Origin: Plasmodium malariae
Lineage: Eukaryota > Apicomplexa > Aconoidasida > Haemosporida > Plasmodiidae
Assembly (NCBI RefSeq): GCF_900090045.1
Contig: NC_041776.1
Coordinates: forward strand, 744,001 to 808,000
DNA: 64,000 nt
Reading direction: 5' to 3'
Below the pieces are notes generated by a model that had not been told where the DNA came from, did not search any database, and worked only from the letters and a program-made list of their open reading frames with translations. This document shows positions 20,676 to 34,159 of this stretch, piece by piece. The number at the start of each line of letters is the position of its first letter. Position 1 is the first letter of the stretch. The position numbers and the translations under genes are program-made.

Positions 20676-22381
20676 TTGAGGGTTTTTAGATTAAATTTAA
20701 ATGCATGTGTATACGCGTGTATATATATATATATATTTGTATTTTTATACATATATGTATTTACGTACTTATATATGCAATGTAGTTGTGAGGCTCTTCT
20801 TTGCCCCATTTATATTTTTCATATATTTACTATTAACACTTTACACGAAAAATAGTTATTGTGCACGGTTTATAAAACAATTAATTTTTACTTTTCGTAA
20901 CACAGAATTTCATTCGTAAGGGTCTAGGTTTTATTTCAATTAGTCATAGGTTAGCGAATATTGATGGAGGAAGCCTTACTATGTAAACCATAAAGTTGGA
21001 AGATAAAAGTTTAAGGGTATTTATTTTAGCTAACCACAGTGCTTAACAAATTATACAATATGTTAACTGAGATTTAGGAGAAAAAAAAAAAAAAAAAATG
21101 ACAGAAAATGATAATTAAAAAGGAGACCAATTACAAATTCAGGGGAGCAAATAACGTACTATGAATAATATCATAGGTAGCAAGTCATTACAAGCATAAA
21201 TATATTATAGATCATAAATAGTTGTACAAGGATCAAATGAACATAGATATGTTTTGTTAATATGATTTTTCAATGTATCATTTTTCTGTACATATTTTTT
21301 TGTATATTTGTCAATAAAACTATTTAGGATTTTTTTTTGTTTTTTTTAATTAATTGTTCAACCGACTTTTTAATTTTTTTAGTAATGTTTTGATTTTGTT
21401 TTTTATTTTATTTTTTTTCATTAAATTTAACTTTATTGTTTTTGTATCTGAAAGAAAATAATAGAAGTAATATTTTCCAAATTTAGAAGGAAATGGATAT
21501 ACTTAAATGGGCCCTCAGTTTATATACCATTAATTTGGTGGGTACCAAGAGCAAAAAATTAGTGAACGTTGTATTAATACCTATGTGAATGTGCTGGGAT
21601 ATATATATGTTAATCTTAATGAGATAAAACTCTTTGTTCCCTATACTTAGCATTAAAATAATAACAGAGGCTGAAGGGAGAAATAATTATTACCGACGAA
21701 TATTTTTTTTGCTTTAACCTCAAATTATATTTATATCTGTGGAGGGCTGAGATAAAAATAGTACGCATTAAATATTGAAGTGTCAAAGGTGTGACTATAA
21801 TTATTTTGTAGTGAAAAAGTTTACGAAAATTTTAATTAAAAATGTATTATATAATTAATAAAAATGTTATGCATGAATCAAATTAGAAATGCACACAACA
21901 TAGTAATATATATGTATTAACAAAAAAGAATGGGTTTTTTTAATATATATTTTTTTTGTTTGTTTACTAAAAAATTAAAGTTATAAAAAGATGAATCCGT
22001 TTTATGCTTAAAAAAAAAAAAAAGAATTAACACAGCAATAATATGATTCATAGATTAATCACTTAAATTTTTTTAAGAGAAAAAAACTATTTTGTATATA
22101 AACCATTGGAATCATAATACATAAACTAGATGATATTTTCAATAGATTTCATATCTTTTCTTTGTCTACTAAAAAAATTTTGCTTCTTATTTTATAAAGT
22201 ATTTTGATCCCCATTTTTGCCTGCACGCTGATATATTAGTGCACCATATATATCTATATAGGTGTATATATATATGTATGTGTTAATGTACAGGCGGAGC
22301 CCCAAATAAATCACCTCTTGACTGCATAACAACTTTTCTGGGGTTTCTTTTTTTTCTTATAACGCCTACAGCCAATTTTGT
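20676..22381. other. intergenic region between convergent genes
   Basis: AT-rich sequence, slightly less extreme than elsewhere, with poly-A near 21082 and several poly-T runs. A 31-residue frame at 21493-21588 (starts MDILKWALSLYTIN) resembles a signal peptide but lacks support. No other feature is seen. Confidence 0.45.
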
Positions 22382-23224
22382 TCACTGGCGTTGATTTAGC
22401 CCCTTAAACGCTTCTTTATCTTTCTCATTCTTTTGCTTTGCAAGTTTTTCCGTTTGTGCTGTCCACTTATCAATGGACGATTGAAGAAATTTATTATACT
22501 CAGATAGAAAAGGTGTTTTATATGTATCTATTAAAGAATATTTTAAAGAACTGTAAACTTCTTTGCACGAATTTGATATTGTTTTTAAATGAAGAATGGA
22601 TGTATGAAGTAGGTCGTCCTTGTGTCTTAGTGTATTTAAGATATCACTAAAATAATGAACCCAAATAGTCCATTTTTCCTTTTTCCACTGAGGATCCATA
22701 TTTTGTGTTAATTTATTGTTAGCCCAATTACTATGCATATTTTCAAAAGCTGCATCAAATTGTCTATCCCTGTATTCATAGTAGTCGTCCCTATAAGAAG
22801 CACATATTTCGTTATACACTTCTTGCTCTACTCGTTTTGGCTCATTTGTTTCATATAAATCATTAATAATGTATTCAGCTATATCTAGAATATAAAATTC
22901 TGACAAAGGGGATTTATTATTTTTTTCTGAGTTCTCTCTCAGAACATTAACTAAATCATCTTTAGTCTCTAATAGAATTTGCTTCTTCTCGGTAGTAATA
23001 TTTTTAAAATGTACACTAGCTTTTTTTGTCATTGCATACTTAAACTTAATAAAGGTAATATATTCCTTTAAATTATGTATAGTATTAATAGACAAAAGTT
23101 TATTTATTTCTTTATCACTCAAGGGAACACCTGACAATAATTCCCTTTTAGATGTTATACATGGAACATACAAAATATAATTAAAAAAGTACAACAAAAA
23201 AAAAAATTCTCTACAAAAAGTCAT
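22382..23224 (-). CDS. secreted or exported protein, 280 aa, single exon, unidentified
   Basis: The N-terminus has a clear signal peptide: hydrophobic FFFLLYFFNYILYVPCIT at residues 7-24. It is followed by KRELLS (26-31), which has the R.L spacing of a PEXEL but Ser at the fifth place and lies very close to the predicted cleavage site. The remaining residues are predicted mostly alpha-helical, Lys/Glu-rich, with three tryptophans near residues 166-187 (NWANN, WKKEKWTIW). No C-terminal membrane segment or repeat is seen, so a soluble secreted protein is likely. Unlike the export genes to the right, no intron or separate signal exon is present. PHIST and tryptophan-rich antigen families were considered but the visible motifs do not match either well. 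Confidence 0.85.
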   Translation of the reverse strand: MTFCREFFFLLYFFNYILYVPCITSKRELLSGVPLSDKEINKLLSINTIHNLKEYITFIKFKYAMTKKASVHFKNITTEKKQILLETKDDLVNVLRENSEKNNKSPLSEFYILDIAEYIINDLYETNEPKRVEQEVYNEICASYRDDYYEYRDRQFDAAFENMHSNWANNKLTQNMDPQWKKEKWTIWVHYFSDILNTLRHKDDLLHTSILHLKTISNSCKEVYSSLKYSLIDTYKTPFLSEYNKFLQSSIDKWTAQTEKLAKQKNEKDKEAFKGLNQRQ

Positions 23225-26164
23225 ATTAACGTAATGGGCATAATAACAGGAAGTAGTAAGGCATTAATTTTTTGGTTAAGTTTTTATCAATAAATACATA
23301 TGAAACGTAAATATCGAGTGAATTGTTGTACATTATAACATCTCACAAGGTAGTAAAATGGAGGTACTTTTTTCCTTTATTTTTTGCATTATATATTAAA
23401 ATATATATATGTATATGTATCTATTTTTTTTTTTTTTTTTTCTTTTTAGCACATTTTATGAAGTTATTATTTGTAATATTTTCACAAGATGGTTCTGTTC
23501 TTCTTTACATATTAAACTGTTTTTCTGTTAGACTACAGATTTGTTTTATTGATATTTTGGATTTACTTTTTAGCATTCCTACTACTGTCATTGTTAACTT
23601 TATTTCGAACATACATTATTTTTATTAAACCGAAAGAGTAAAAAATGTCTTTTATGGTATTAGAAAGGTACAAACATATATATGCAAATACATTTACGTG
23701 CGCATACATACATACACACACACATATATACTTATGTATATATTATTGTAGCACTGCACATAGTTGCAGTTGTTTTAATTATTTAATATACCTACTAACC
23801 TCCAAAAAAAATAACAAGTAACCTAATCATTGAGAATTTTATGAATTAAAAATACCGGAATATCAATAAACTTATAACAAAAAATATATGAGTCCTACTG
23901 TGTCATACGCATACATATGCTTATTAAAAAAATAATACCTCTAATAAAAATGGGATTTGAAAAATACTGTTTTATTTATATCGTTAAGACTATTGCGAAG
24001 GCACATGAAATATTATAATAAAAAGGTGCAATTTCTATTTCTACTTTTATATTTAAAAAAAAAAAAATCACTATTAGAATAGGCATGCAATACAATAGCA
24101 TCATATTAACATCAACATTCATTTATTACGCTATGTAATACGGGTAAAAAAAAAAGAAAAGAATAACTGAACATATTGTAAAAGGGTAAAATAAAATAAA
24201 ATAAAAATAACAGTATCCCAAGTATTCTAATTTTATAAATTATAAAATACTACATACATAATATAGAATTTATATATATATATATATATTTTTTTTTTTT
24301 ATATGTTTTGTTAATAGCTTATGTATAAAAATGCTTTGGGCGCTTTCGTTTTTACCTAAACAATGTATTAAGAGAAAATGCGCATACTAAAATATTTGTT
24401 GTAATAAAAAAGCTATTCAACATTTCGTATGCCATGTAGCACTTGCTCATTTTAGTAATGCTTACGGACTTATGTAGACATTTTACATATGTATATAAAT
24501 AATAATATATATAACGGTTAATAATTGGTGAAAATCTAAGAATTAAAGTTTTAATTTATCATAATACTGTTAAATAAGGAATGTGAATTTAATATACCTA
24601 CACTTTTTAATTTACCCAAAATCACAGTAAATTTTATTATATAATTTTATAAAATTAACAAATATATTGCACGACTTCAATTATTTTTTATTTATATAAA
24701 AAACTCAGTATTCCCCCCCTTCTAAATTATTATTACTAAATATACAGTTTAAGCAACCTTGAGGTATTGTGATATAACATTTATTTTTCTTATTTTTTCT
24801 TTTTTCTTTAAATTTTCACCTTTATTTAAAAATTTTTTTTTCAACTTTCATTTTTTTTAATTTTTTTTTTGTTTTTTGATAAAATTATTTTATATAAACA
24901 CAACTATATTTTCTTTTTTTGTAATTGTTTTATAATAAAATTCTCTTAATTTACATATAAATTCGTTCCATACAATTTTTCTGTATGCAATAATTTTTTT
25001 TATTATTTAAAATTTTTCATCTGAACGGTAACTAGTAAAATAGAACTGCGAACATATATATATATATTATTCAATATGTTATAATTAATTTTGTTCACGT
25101 TGTTATATATATTACACGCACAAAAAAAAATCTAAAAAATAGCATTGCTTAACCTAATAATTAAAAATTATTCCCACAGTATGAATAAGGAAACATTGCT
25201 CTTTTTACTCTCATAAATCAATATATATTTAAAAATGTACTTATCCGTAAATACAATGTTAAGCGAATTATTATTAACTATACATATATATACACAAACA
25301 ATAACTATTGCCTAATTATTTGTAAAAAAAAAAATATTTTATCTGATTTTATTAGATAAATAATTATGCGCGCTTTCTGTCATAACAAAATTAATGCATT
25401 ATATATTAGTAACATAAAAAAAAAAAAATGTATATAAATACGTATACATACGTATCAACCTAATTATAAAGAAAATACTGTGAATGTTACAGTTTTTACG
25501 TATATGTTATGAATACTAAATAAACTTAATATATTAAACAACAATTTTGTTGCTTTTTATTTTTAATAAACAACAAAAGCAAACATTTAAAATTATTTTT
25601 TAAAAAAATTTAGCCCATATTTTTTTTATGTACCTTTTTTTTATTTTATATATTGAGAACATGCATGCTTTTTAAAAATACTAGAAACTTATTCTTAAGA
25701 CCGTATTTTATTTTTTTTTCCTAAATAATAATTTTATATATTAGGTTATACTGTAGATAAAGTATGTTCAAATTATAGCAAAATATATCACGTATGTAAA
25801 AAAGGCAATTTTTTTAATTTTGAAAAAAATATTAATTTAACTTTTTCAATTAATTGCTAATTTACAATAAATATATAATACTATGTATAATAATTATGTA
25901 AAAAAGCTTGAAATAAAAATTAAAAAAGAAATTTTAATTATATTTTATAATTGAATTTTTTTTTTTTTTAGAAGAATAAATATTAAAATTTTAAGTAATT
26001 TTAATGTTTATATATATGTTTAAATATATTTTAAAAATATATAATAATAGTAATAAATAAATTAATAAAATATATATATTACAAATATTTAGGAAAAGCT
26101 TGAAAAAAAAAAAATTAGATTTTAGTTTAAAAGCCCGTAAAAGATTATTAGTTGCGTTAGAAAA
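23225..26164. other. divergent intergenic region
   Basis: About 2.9 kb between divergent genes, extremely AT-rich, with poly-T near 23424 and 24289 and (AT)n near 24271. An open frame at 23323-23628 is hydrophobic and broken by poly-T coding; it is not accepted. A TGCATGC site near 25662 is listed separately. Confidence 0.5.
25662..25668. promoter_or_regulatory. TGCATGC motif upstream of an exported-protein gene
   Basis: TGCATGC stands in a region otherwise poor in G and C, about 500 bp upstream of the ATG at 26165. In P. falciparum TGCATGCA-like sites are bound by ApiAP2 factors, including AP2-EXP, which influences exported-protein genes. A single site can occur by chance, so regulatory use is inference. 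Confidence 0.3.
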
Positions 26165-27930
26165 ATGGCTACCTTGAAAAAATATAATTCCAAGGAAAAG
26201 ATGAATACTTTATCACGTGTTGCTAAATTTATCGCATTTTCATGCTTACTTTATATATTGCAGTGTTCCAATAATGTAAGGAAAAAGATATAATTAGATA
26301 AAATATAATCATTAATTGTTATTATATACGCTTTTAATATGTATGCCTAATATAATATATACACCTAATTTATATATGAATATACATAACACGTATACCT
26401 AATATATATTATATCTACGTAATAATGATGTATATATATATTTATATATAAATTAGGGTTGCTTTATCTTTTTATTTAAATTTTTTTTTATAAATAAAAA
26501 AAAAAAAAATGACTCCGAAATATGAAAAATATATAGCTAATAATATAATAATATATATACATACATATTTTTCTTTTTTTCTAAATTGAATTTTTACCAA
26601 AAATTTTGAATATTATTAATAGGGTGCGTATGAGAATTCTTGCAATAAGTGTTGTAGAAAAAATGAATTTGACTTAAAATGTAAGAGATTATTAGCCGAA
26701 TCAACAAATGAAGATGGATCCGAAAAAAATGTTTTTAAAGATCTATTAAATGGATTATCAGATTCATGTGAAAAACAAATGGGAAACGAAATAATACCGA
26801 AAATTGATGAATTTACACAATTATTAAAGGATAATTATGAAAAAGAATTAAAACCCAAAATTGATGAATTGACAGGAAAAATTAAGGATAATATTGACAA
26901 GGAAATAAAACCAAAACTTTGTGAATTTAAAGAAAAATTAAGAGAGTTAGAAGAGGGGCTTGAAAAGGAATTGTGTGAGGTATGTTATGATGATGAAAAT
27001 AATGAAGATGTAAGCAAAGATGAAAATTCTAATGATGAGTTGAATTTGCCAACCGTTGATGACGTTGCAGAAGAAGTTTATGATAAATTATCAGAATCAG
27101 AATGGGACATGCATAGTAAATATGAAGAAGTAAAGGAAGAATTGATGAACAAATTAAAGGATATTCAAAAGGAAATAAAACCAAGAATAGATGATATAAC
27201 CAAAAAATATTTGACTGAACTTGAAGTTCAAGTGAAACCTAAAATGGAAGATTTAGCATCAAAATTTAAAGACATACAAGTTGAATTGAGACCCAAATTT
27301 GATGAATTAAAAGAATGTTTAAGAAAAGATATTGAAAAAGAAGTAAAACCAAAAATGGATTACTTAAAAGAAAAAATAAGTACCATTGAAAAAGAAGTAA
27401 TACCTGAATTGTCTAAATTCTCAGGTAAAATGAAAAATTTGGAAGAAGAAGTAAAACCAAATATTGATTCATTAAAAGAAAAATTTAAAAATTTTGAAGC
27501 ACAAGTAAAACCAAAAGTATCAGAATTTGCTGATAAACTTAAAGTAGAAATTGACGAGGAGTTGAAAAATAAAATTGACGATGTATTTAAAAAAGTGTTA
27601 GGGGAATGTGAAACTGACATTAAAAGTAGAATAAGTGATTTTGGAAAACAAGTTAAAGATGAAATTGAAAATGAAGTGAAACCAGCGGTTAAAGATTTAA
27701 AAGACACTTTAACACAAAAATTAACTGAAATGGACGAGGAAATTACACCATATGTGGAAGATACTTTAAGAGAAAGTTTAGATAAAATTTGTGAATGTAT
27801 ACCTCAAACCAAAGATGATTTAAATGAAGTTGGTAAACACATAAAGGAAGGATTGAAATCATGTGCAAAAAGTTTTGATTCAACATTATCCGGTAAAGGT
27901 TGGTTACGAGGATTCAAAAATCTTTTTTAA
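26165..27930 (+). CDS. PEXEL exported protein with apolipoprotein-like amphipathic repeats, 472 aa
   Basis: Two exons, 26165-26275 and 26623-27930, phase 0, donor GTAAGG and acceptor TTAATAG. Exon 1 encodes 37 residues with a hydrophobic stretch (22-34) ending in CSNN. Exon 2 has a canonical export motif RLLAE (59-63), so cleavage by plasmepsin V and export to the host red cell are expected. Residues 96 to about 430 are repeats of 18-19 residues, each opening with proline: PKIDELTGKIKDNIDKEIK, PKFDELKECLRKDIEKEVK and similar. The pattern resembles the proline-punctuated helices of exchangeable apolipoproteins. An acidic insert (about 157-209) interrupts the series. Cysteines occur before the PEXEL and near the C-terminus. 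There is no transmembrane segment after the signal. It may bind membrane or lipid surfaces, or form coiled coils; no family name is recognised. Confidence 0.9.
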
Positions 27931-30900
27931 AGTTTTACGTAGAGATACAGACATACACACATATATATATATGTATATATAGGAACCAATGTGTAAATAT
28001 GACTTGATCTATTTTAGGTAGATTTCGCTACAAAAAGAAATCACATTACAGTTGGATGCGTATTGGTAGAAGCAGTATTTATCTGTTTATTATTTTACAT
28101 GTATTTTTAATAGATATAAATGTTTATGATGCTATTTTTTATTTTTTTATTTTAGTGATGCATAAAAATACCATTGGGTTATATAATGGATATATATTAA
28201 TATTTAAGAGAAAAGAACGTAAAAAATTTTCCTGAAAATTAAAAAACCTTTTTTTAATTTTTTGGAGAAAATATGAGTTAATATTAACATGGGATAGGAA
28301 TTAAAACCAAATACTGAATATATATGTAGCCATATATAAGTATGTATATGTAATATGTATATATATATATATATATACATGTTTATTGCCTTTTAGAAAT
28401 GAATACATACAAAAGGATAAACTACCCATTGATTTCAAAGATAACATGAACTTTTTTATATAAACGTTCTTATAATCAATACTGAAAAAAAAATAAATAT
28501 TATATATGTAATTTTGTCAATTGATATATGAATTTTTTCCAACTTTATTACTTTTTTGTATTATGCCTTTTTGCTAAACTGTGCTATATAATTCGCTGCA
28601 CTGTCGTAGTCTAATTCTGTATTACGTACGTTCTACCGTGTTTGGATTTAATTTAACACCTAATATTTTATACCAAGAGTAACCTTATATATATACTATA
28701 TATTACTTAAAGAAAGGTATTTACATATCGTGTCTATATGTTTTTATATACACTGATATGTATAATATAAAATGTATGTTGTGTATGTTATGCATACAGC
28801 ACATTGATTGAAATGGTATTTTGAATGAAATAGCAATTGAAGTCCTGGAATAGCACTTTCATTTTTATGTACAGGAATGGAAAGTTATTTTTATATTTTA
28901 TTATTTAAAATAATAATATTATAATTCAAATGAATTTTTTGGTTGATAATTTTAATTTAAACATATGATGAGAATGTGCAATATAATAATATATATATTT
29001 AAACTTTAAAGTGAATACTATATATGAAAGGACTTTTCTTTTATTTTTACATAAATTCATAAATCCTTAAATCAAAAATAAATTTTATTGAAGAACTGTT
29101 ATTAAGAGATAGAAATTTTTTACGAAAAAAAAAAAAAGAAAATTCATAAGAGTTATATAGCAAGTTTTATCTGATTCATCCTATTAGAAATGATTAGCAG
29201 TATTACAGTATTCCTATTTTATTTTATTATATTGTGGGCGAATATCTTTCTTTTTAGGAGTTATAAATAAGTGATACAACATTTGCTAATTAAATTATAT
29301 GTGATTTAAGATTTTAAAACTTTTATATATAGTTAAGCGCAAAAATAAAGTAATACTTTTTTTTTTTATTTGTTTTAAATATATAATTGTTCAAATGAAA
29401 GGGGTGATTTCTAGTTATTTGTGTTTATATAAATGTATAATGTGTAAATGCGATAAGAAACTAGTGATAACAATGTTAATAAAGATATTACATTGAAGTA
29501 ATTTCACTTGACATGATATATACTTTTACGTAAATTCATAATGGCTAATTTGAATTTTTTTTCCAGAAATTAGAGGGAGAAAACAAGAAATATAATAAAA
29601 AATAAAAAAGAATAAGAAACAAAATGGTAAAATAAAGGGTAAAATAAAGTATAAATTTAAGCATTAATTAAAAAAATTTCGCAGGCTTTGCAAAAGTTAT
29701 TAGACACAAGTTTATCAATTAATTTTACAAAGTACGTTTATAAAATGTGTGTATATGAGACTAATAATAATTAATAACAGTAATGGATGTTTAAAGCATT
29801 TGAAAATCGAAAATGAAATGATTTTTACAAAAGGAAAAAAGATAGAAAAAGAAATAGAAGGATTTTCTTAATTCTTACCCTTCGTAGTTATTGCATATAT
29901 ATTTTTAATCTGAAAGTAAATGAAGTGTCAACATAAAAAAAGGAAAATATATATTACTTTATTTTTAAAAATTTTATTTTACTTATATATATTATAAGAG
30001 TATATAATATTAAAAAGCTCATACTTTTTAGGCAACTTAAAACAAAAATATATTTTATTATATTTTTTTGCAACTGTTTTTTGAATATAGAATTAATGAA
30101 GACGTATAATAAAAATTTAGAACTTGTGGAAAACTTATATATATTATTTTTCAAGAAGTTTATTTGTTATTATATAAACATATCTCCTTTTTTCAAAATG
30201 TCGTTAATTACTTATTCTTCGTGAATAATGTATTATTGTAGAAGTAATATAAAACCAAAAAATTGTACTTTGCATATTAGCTTAATCTCTATTATAATTC
30301 TATCATTATAAATGCATATATTTATATGCATACAAATTAGGTACAAGTATTACGTATTTCTATATATAATTTTATTTGTTAAAAAGTAATTATTTTTTTT
30401 GCACCATATTTTTTGCCTTACACATGGTGAGCTCATTGTGTATGTATTGAGGTATATGTGCAAACTATATATTTTTTAGATAAATACTATATTATTATTT
30501 TTATTATTTTTTTTTTTATTCTGTTCCCCTTTCAAATACTTTTTTTCTACATCAATTTTACTTATGAAAGATGAAAGAAATTAAAATTATCGTTTTCATC
30601 CGTTATATATATAGTATTCTTAATTGATGACACTAAAATTTTGGAGTTTAATCAAGCAACCCCCCTTAAGGGAAATTTTTATTATTAGGTTCTTTTATTT
30701 TTTAATAATAAAATCTTAATATTGAAAGTACGTTACCCATAATATACTTACACATGATATAATTTTATTAGTATAAATTTACTATTATTATTTTATTAAT
30801 ATAATTTTACTATAATTTTAATATAATTTTACTATAATTTTAATATAATTTTACTATAATTTTAATATAATTTTACTACTATATTTTAATTATTATAATT

Positions 30901-33900
30901 GTGGTGACATATTTTCAGTTAAACAATTTAACTAACACTTTTATTAAAACATTTTTTGTAATATAATTTTTTTTTTAAAGTAAAATTTTTTCATTCTTAT
31001 TTTTCCAATTAAAACAAAAGTAATAATATAAGAACATTAAAATTTTGGTAATTTTAAAAACCCATGTGTAACCAAATTTTCCTATAAAAAATTTGTTATA
31101 TTTAAATTGACTTAAAATTAATGTAGTTGGCTAAAAATATTTAAAAACATTTCGAAGACAATATTACATATATGCAAATTTCAACAATATATATAGGGAT
31201 AAATGATAATTTTTTTCATACGAATTAAATTATTTTTATTTTAGACAAATATTGTATAAAAAATCTTTATACTGCGAATATTTCACTTTTATGAAATTTT
31301 TCATAAAATATGAATTTCACAACTAACGTATAATTAATTGTGTATAATTTTTTAAAAGATTTTTAAAAAGTAATCTTAAAATATATCTAAAAAGGCTTAT
31401 ACCAAAAAGGACCTTAATAATGGATTAAGCATCGTTAAATTAATAGCGAATTAAAAACTCGTTTACCAAACAAAAAAAAGAAAAAAAAAGTTGTATATAT
31501 ATAAAAGAACATACTTGAAAAAATTAGTATATATAAGGAGGGTCCTGAAAAGTTTCAGTTTTCCCAATTTTCTGTGCTTTTGTAGTGACCAAAAAATGTT
31601 AATTTTCATTTTAAATAACGTACTATAAAAATAATGCTTAAAGGATTAAATTGTTTTTAATGTTTATTACCATAATGTTATAAAACTAAAAGTAAATTAG
31701 TTCTTCAAACATGAAACATAACTATAAAAACAACCATAAATAGAATAAGTAGTAATTAAAAAAAAATTCCTAATTATCCATATATAAATATATATACAAA
31801 TATGTACATGTACACATATATATATTACTTCAATTACAAATTACTAAGTAAATAATTGTTTTGTAACATTCATTAACCATATTCATAGTTTACATGAAAT
31901 ATAAATTTTCATTTAGATTATAACAAAATATATACTACTTTAAAATAATATATTTTTGTTTTTTCTTTTTTTATTTTTTTAAACTTACATTTCTAATATT
32001 ATACTATATTATAACAACCAATTCGAACAAAAACGCATATACACACTTTTATCTATATAATATTCATATATATATTATAATATATTCAATTTTTTTATAT
32101 CTTAACCATTTTTTAAATAGAATAATATCTATCATATAATTCTTATATTTTATGTAACAATTTTTCCGTACATAAATACAAATTAAAAAATGCTATTTAT
32201 GTTATTAATTATAAAAAATGGGTAAAAATAAAGTACAATATCTAAGTAGCACATAGTATAGGACTTTAATAATAGTATATATATATCTTTTGGGATTATA
32301 TAATATATATATTTTTTTTAACAAAATATATTTCATAATGAAAAATTTTCTTTACAACGATAATTTCTAAAACAAACACTAAACATTTTACCTTCATATT
32401 GTACAATAAGATATATATATATATATATATTAATATTGCTATATTTTACTCAAAATATGTAAGTCAACATTTGTTATAAGGAATATTATTACTAAATAAA
32501 AATTTTCATACTATTATTTAAAATTTTCCTGCAATATATAAAATTATCATATACTATAATTAACATAAAAATTTTATTCGTACATAGTAATTTTATATAT
32601 AACAAAAAACAAGAACTTTTCAAGCTTATATAAATAATTTCACATTTTAAGTTATTTTTTATATTAATTTATAAGTTTATTTTAAAATTTATATTCTATT
32701 TTATAATTTACCGTTACCTTGAAGTTTGCATTTCATTTAGACTTACGTAAGCTTAAATTTATACCTCTTACTATTTTTATTGCATCTTTTCATTTTTCAT
32801 TTTTATTATCTAATTATATGGATTTAAGAGCTCTATTTAATTTCTTATTTTAATTTAATTTCTTATATATTTATATAAGCACGAAAAATAACAGTATATT
32901 TTTATTATTTTTATTAATATTTTTAACCTAATTTATTTATATATATAATTTTATATTTAAGTGTTAATTTTAATTTTGTTTATTATATTTTTTACTTTTC
33001 TTTTCTTCTTTTTTTGTTTTATTATTGCATTAATTAGTTCTGTTTTTTTATTTCTTTTCATTAAAAAGAGTTTAATAACATTATTTTTGTGTTAATTTTT
33101 TATTGTCCTTTTTGTTTTCTAAGCATTTCTATATATTTTTTTTTAATTTGATAAAATTTGTTATGAATGTGCATAAAAGAAAGATATTAGCAACAGGGCT
33201 AATCATTTAAAATTTTATAATACGTTGAAACTTTGAAGATAATTTTTAATTATAAATTAAAAATAAATATCATGAGTTTTCTTTTATTCCATAAAGTTCA
33301 TGTAATTTTTTGGTAGCTATGGGCAAAATATATTTTATCTAATACATATATGTATTTATTACATTACATGTATGTATATATTTATAAATATTTTATATAT
33401 AAATATAAAAAATATATTTCGTACAGATTATTTGTATATAATTGTATATATATATTATTATTACGTAGTTACCACATACTTATTCATAATTTGCAGCGGA
33501 TAGTCCATTCATGTTATGAATTGTTTACTGATAAATATATATATAGAATAATACGTAATATAAGTAATTGCATAATTAAAATATTATAAATAGGTATGAT
33601 ATTTAGAGAGAAAACCTGTTTTTTCTGTATTTATTATTAGTAGCATATTAATTAATTGGTTCTAAATTATATATATAATAATATTTTATTTGTTATTTTT
33701 AAATTTTATACTTTATATTTTTAAAAAAGTAATAAAAATTTTCTTTTTTCCAGACAAGAAAATTATGATGGTATAAATAAATAAAATAATATATATCTTA
33801 CATATATTACTAACAACGGCTGTTTAATTTAATTATTTGTATTATGTATTTGTATATAAACAGCATAAGCATAGATGATAAGACATATATATATATATAT

Positions 33901-34159
33901 ATATTTAGTATAATATAGTTTATTTTATTTAACAAAATTATATATATATATATATATATATACACTTCAATTTATATAATATTATATATTACAATATAAT
34001 ATATAAAAACGCGTTTAAATAGTATAAAATAAAATAGTGGTTTTAAAATATGTAACAGCATAATATAAAATATAAAATTATTCTCAATGTTTTGCCATAT
34101 TTAATGAAAATTATGTTTCGTCTTATAAATTATAATTGTTAAATCTAAAAAAATATAAG
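27931..34159. other. 6.2-kb gene-poor AT-rich region
   Basis: This separates two plus-strand exported-protein genes. It consists of poly-A/T, (AT)n tracts (for example 28357-28378 and 33884-33902) and a 22-bp tandem array at 30801-30878. A 66-codon minus-strand frame at 29954-30154 is hydrophobic and unsupported. No gene remnant could be identified by eye. Confidence 0.5.
30801..30878. repeat. 22-bp AT-only tandem repeat
   Basis: Three full units and part of a fourth beginning ATAATTTTAC start at 30801, 30823, 30845 and 30867 with almost no variation. It lies in gene-free sequence. Confidence 0.85.

Noticed and set aside
21493..21588. 31-residue signal-like frame starting MDILKWALSL
   Set aside because: Too short, no donor leading to a downstream exon; chance cannot be excluded.
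23323..23628. 101-codon hydrophobic frame
   Set aside because: Contains poly-Phe from a poly-T run, no coherent splice model in phase, and no recognisable domain.
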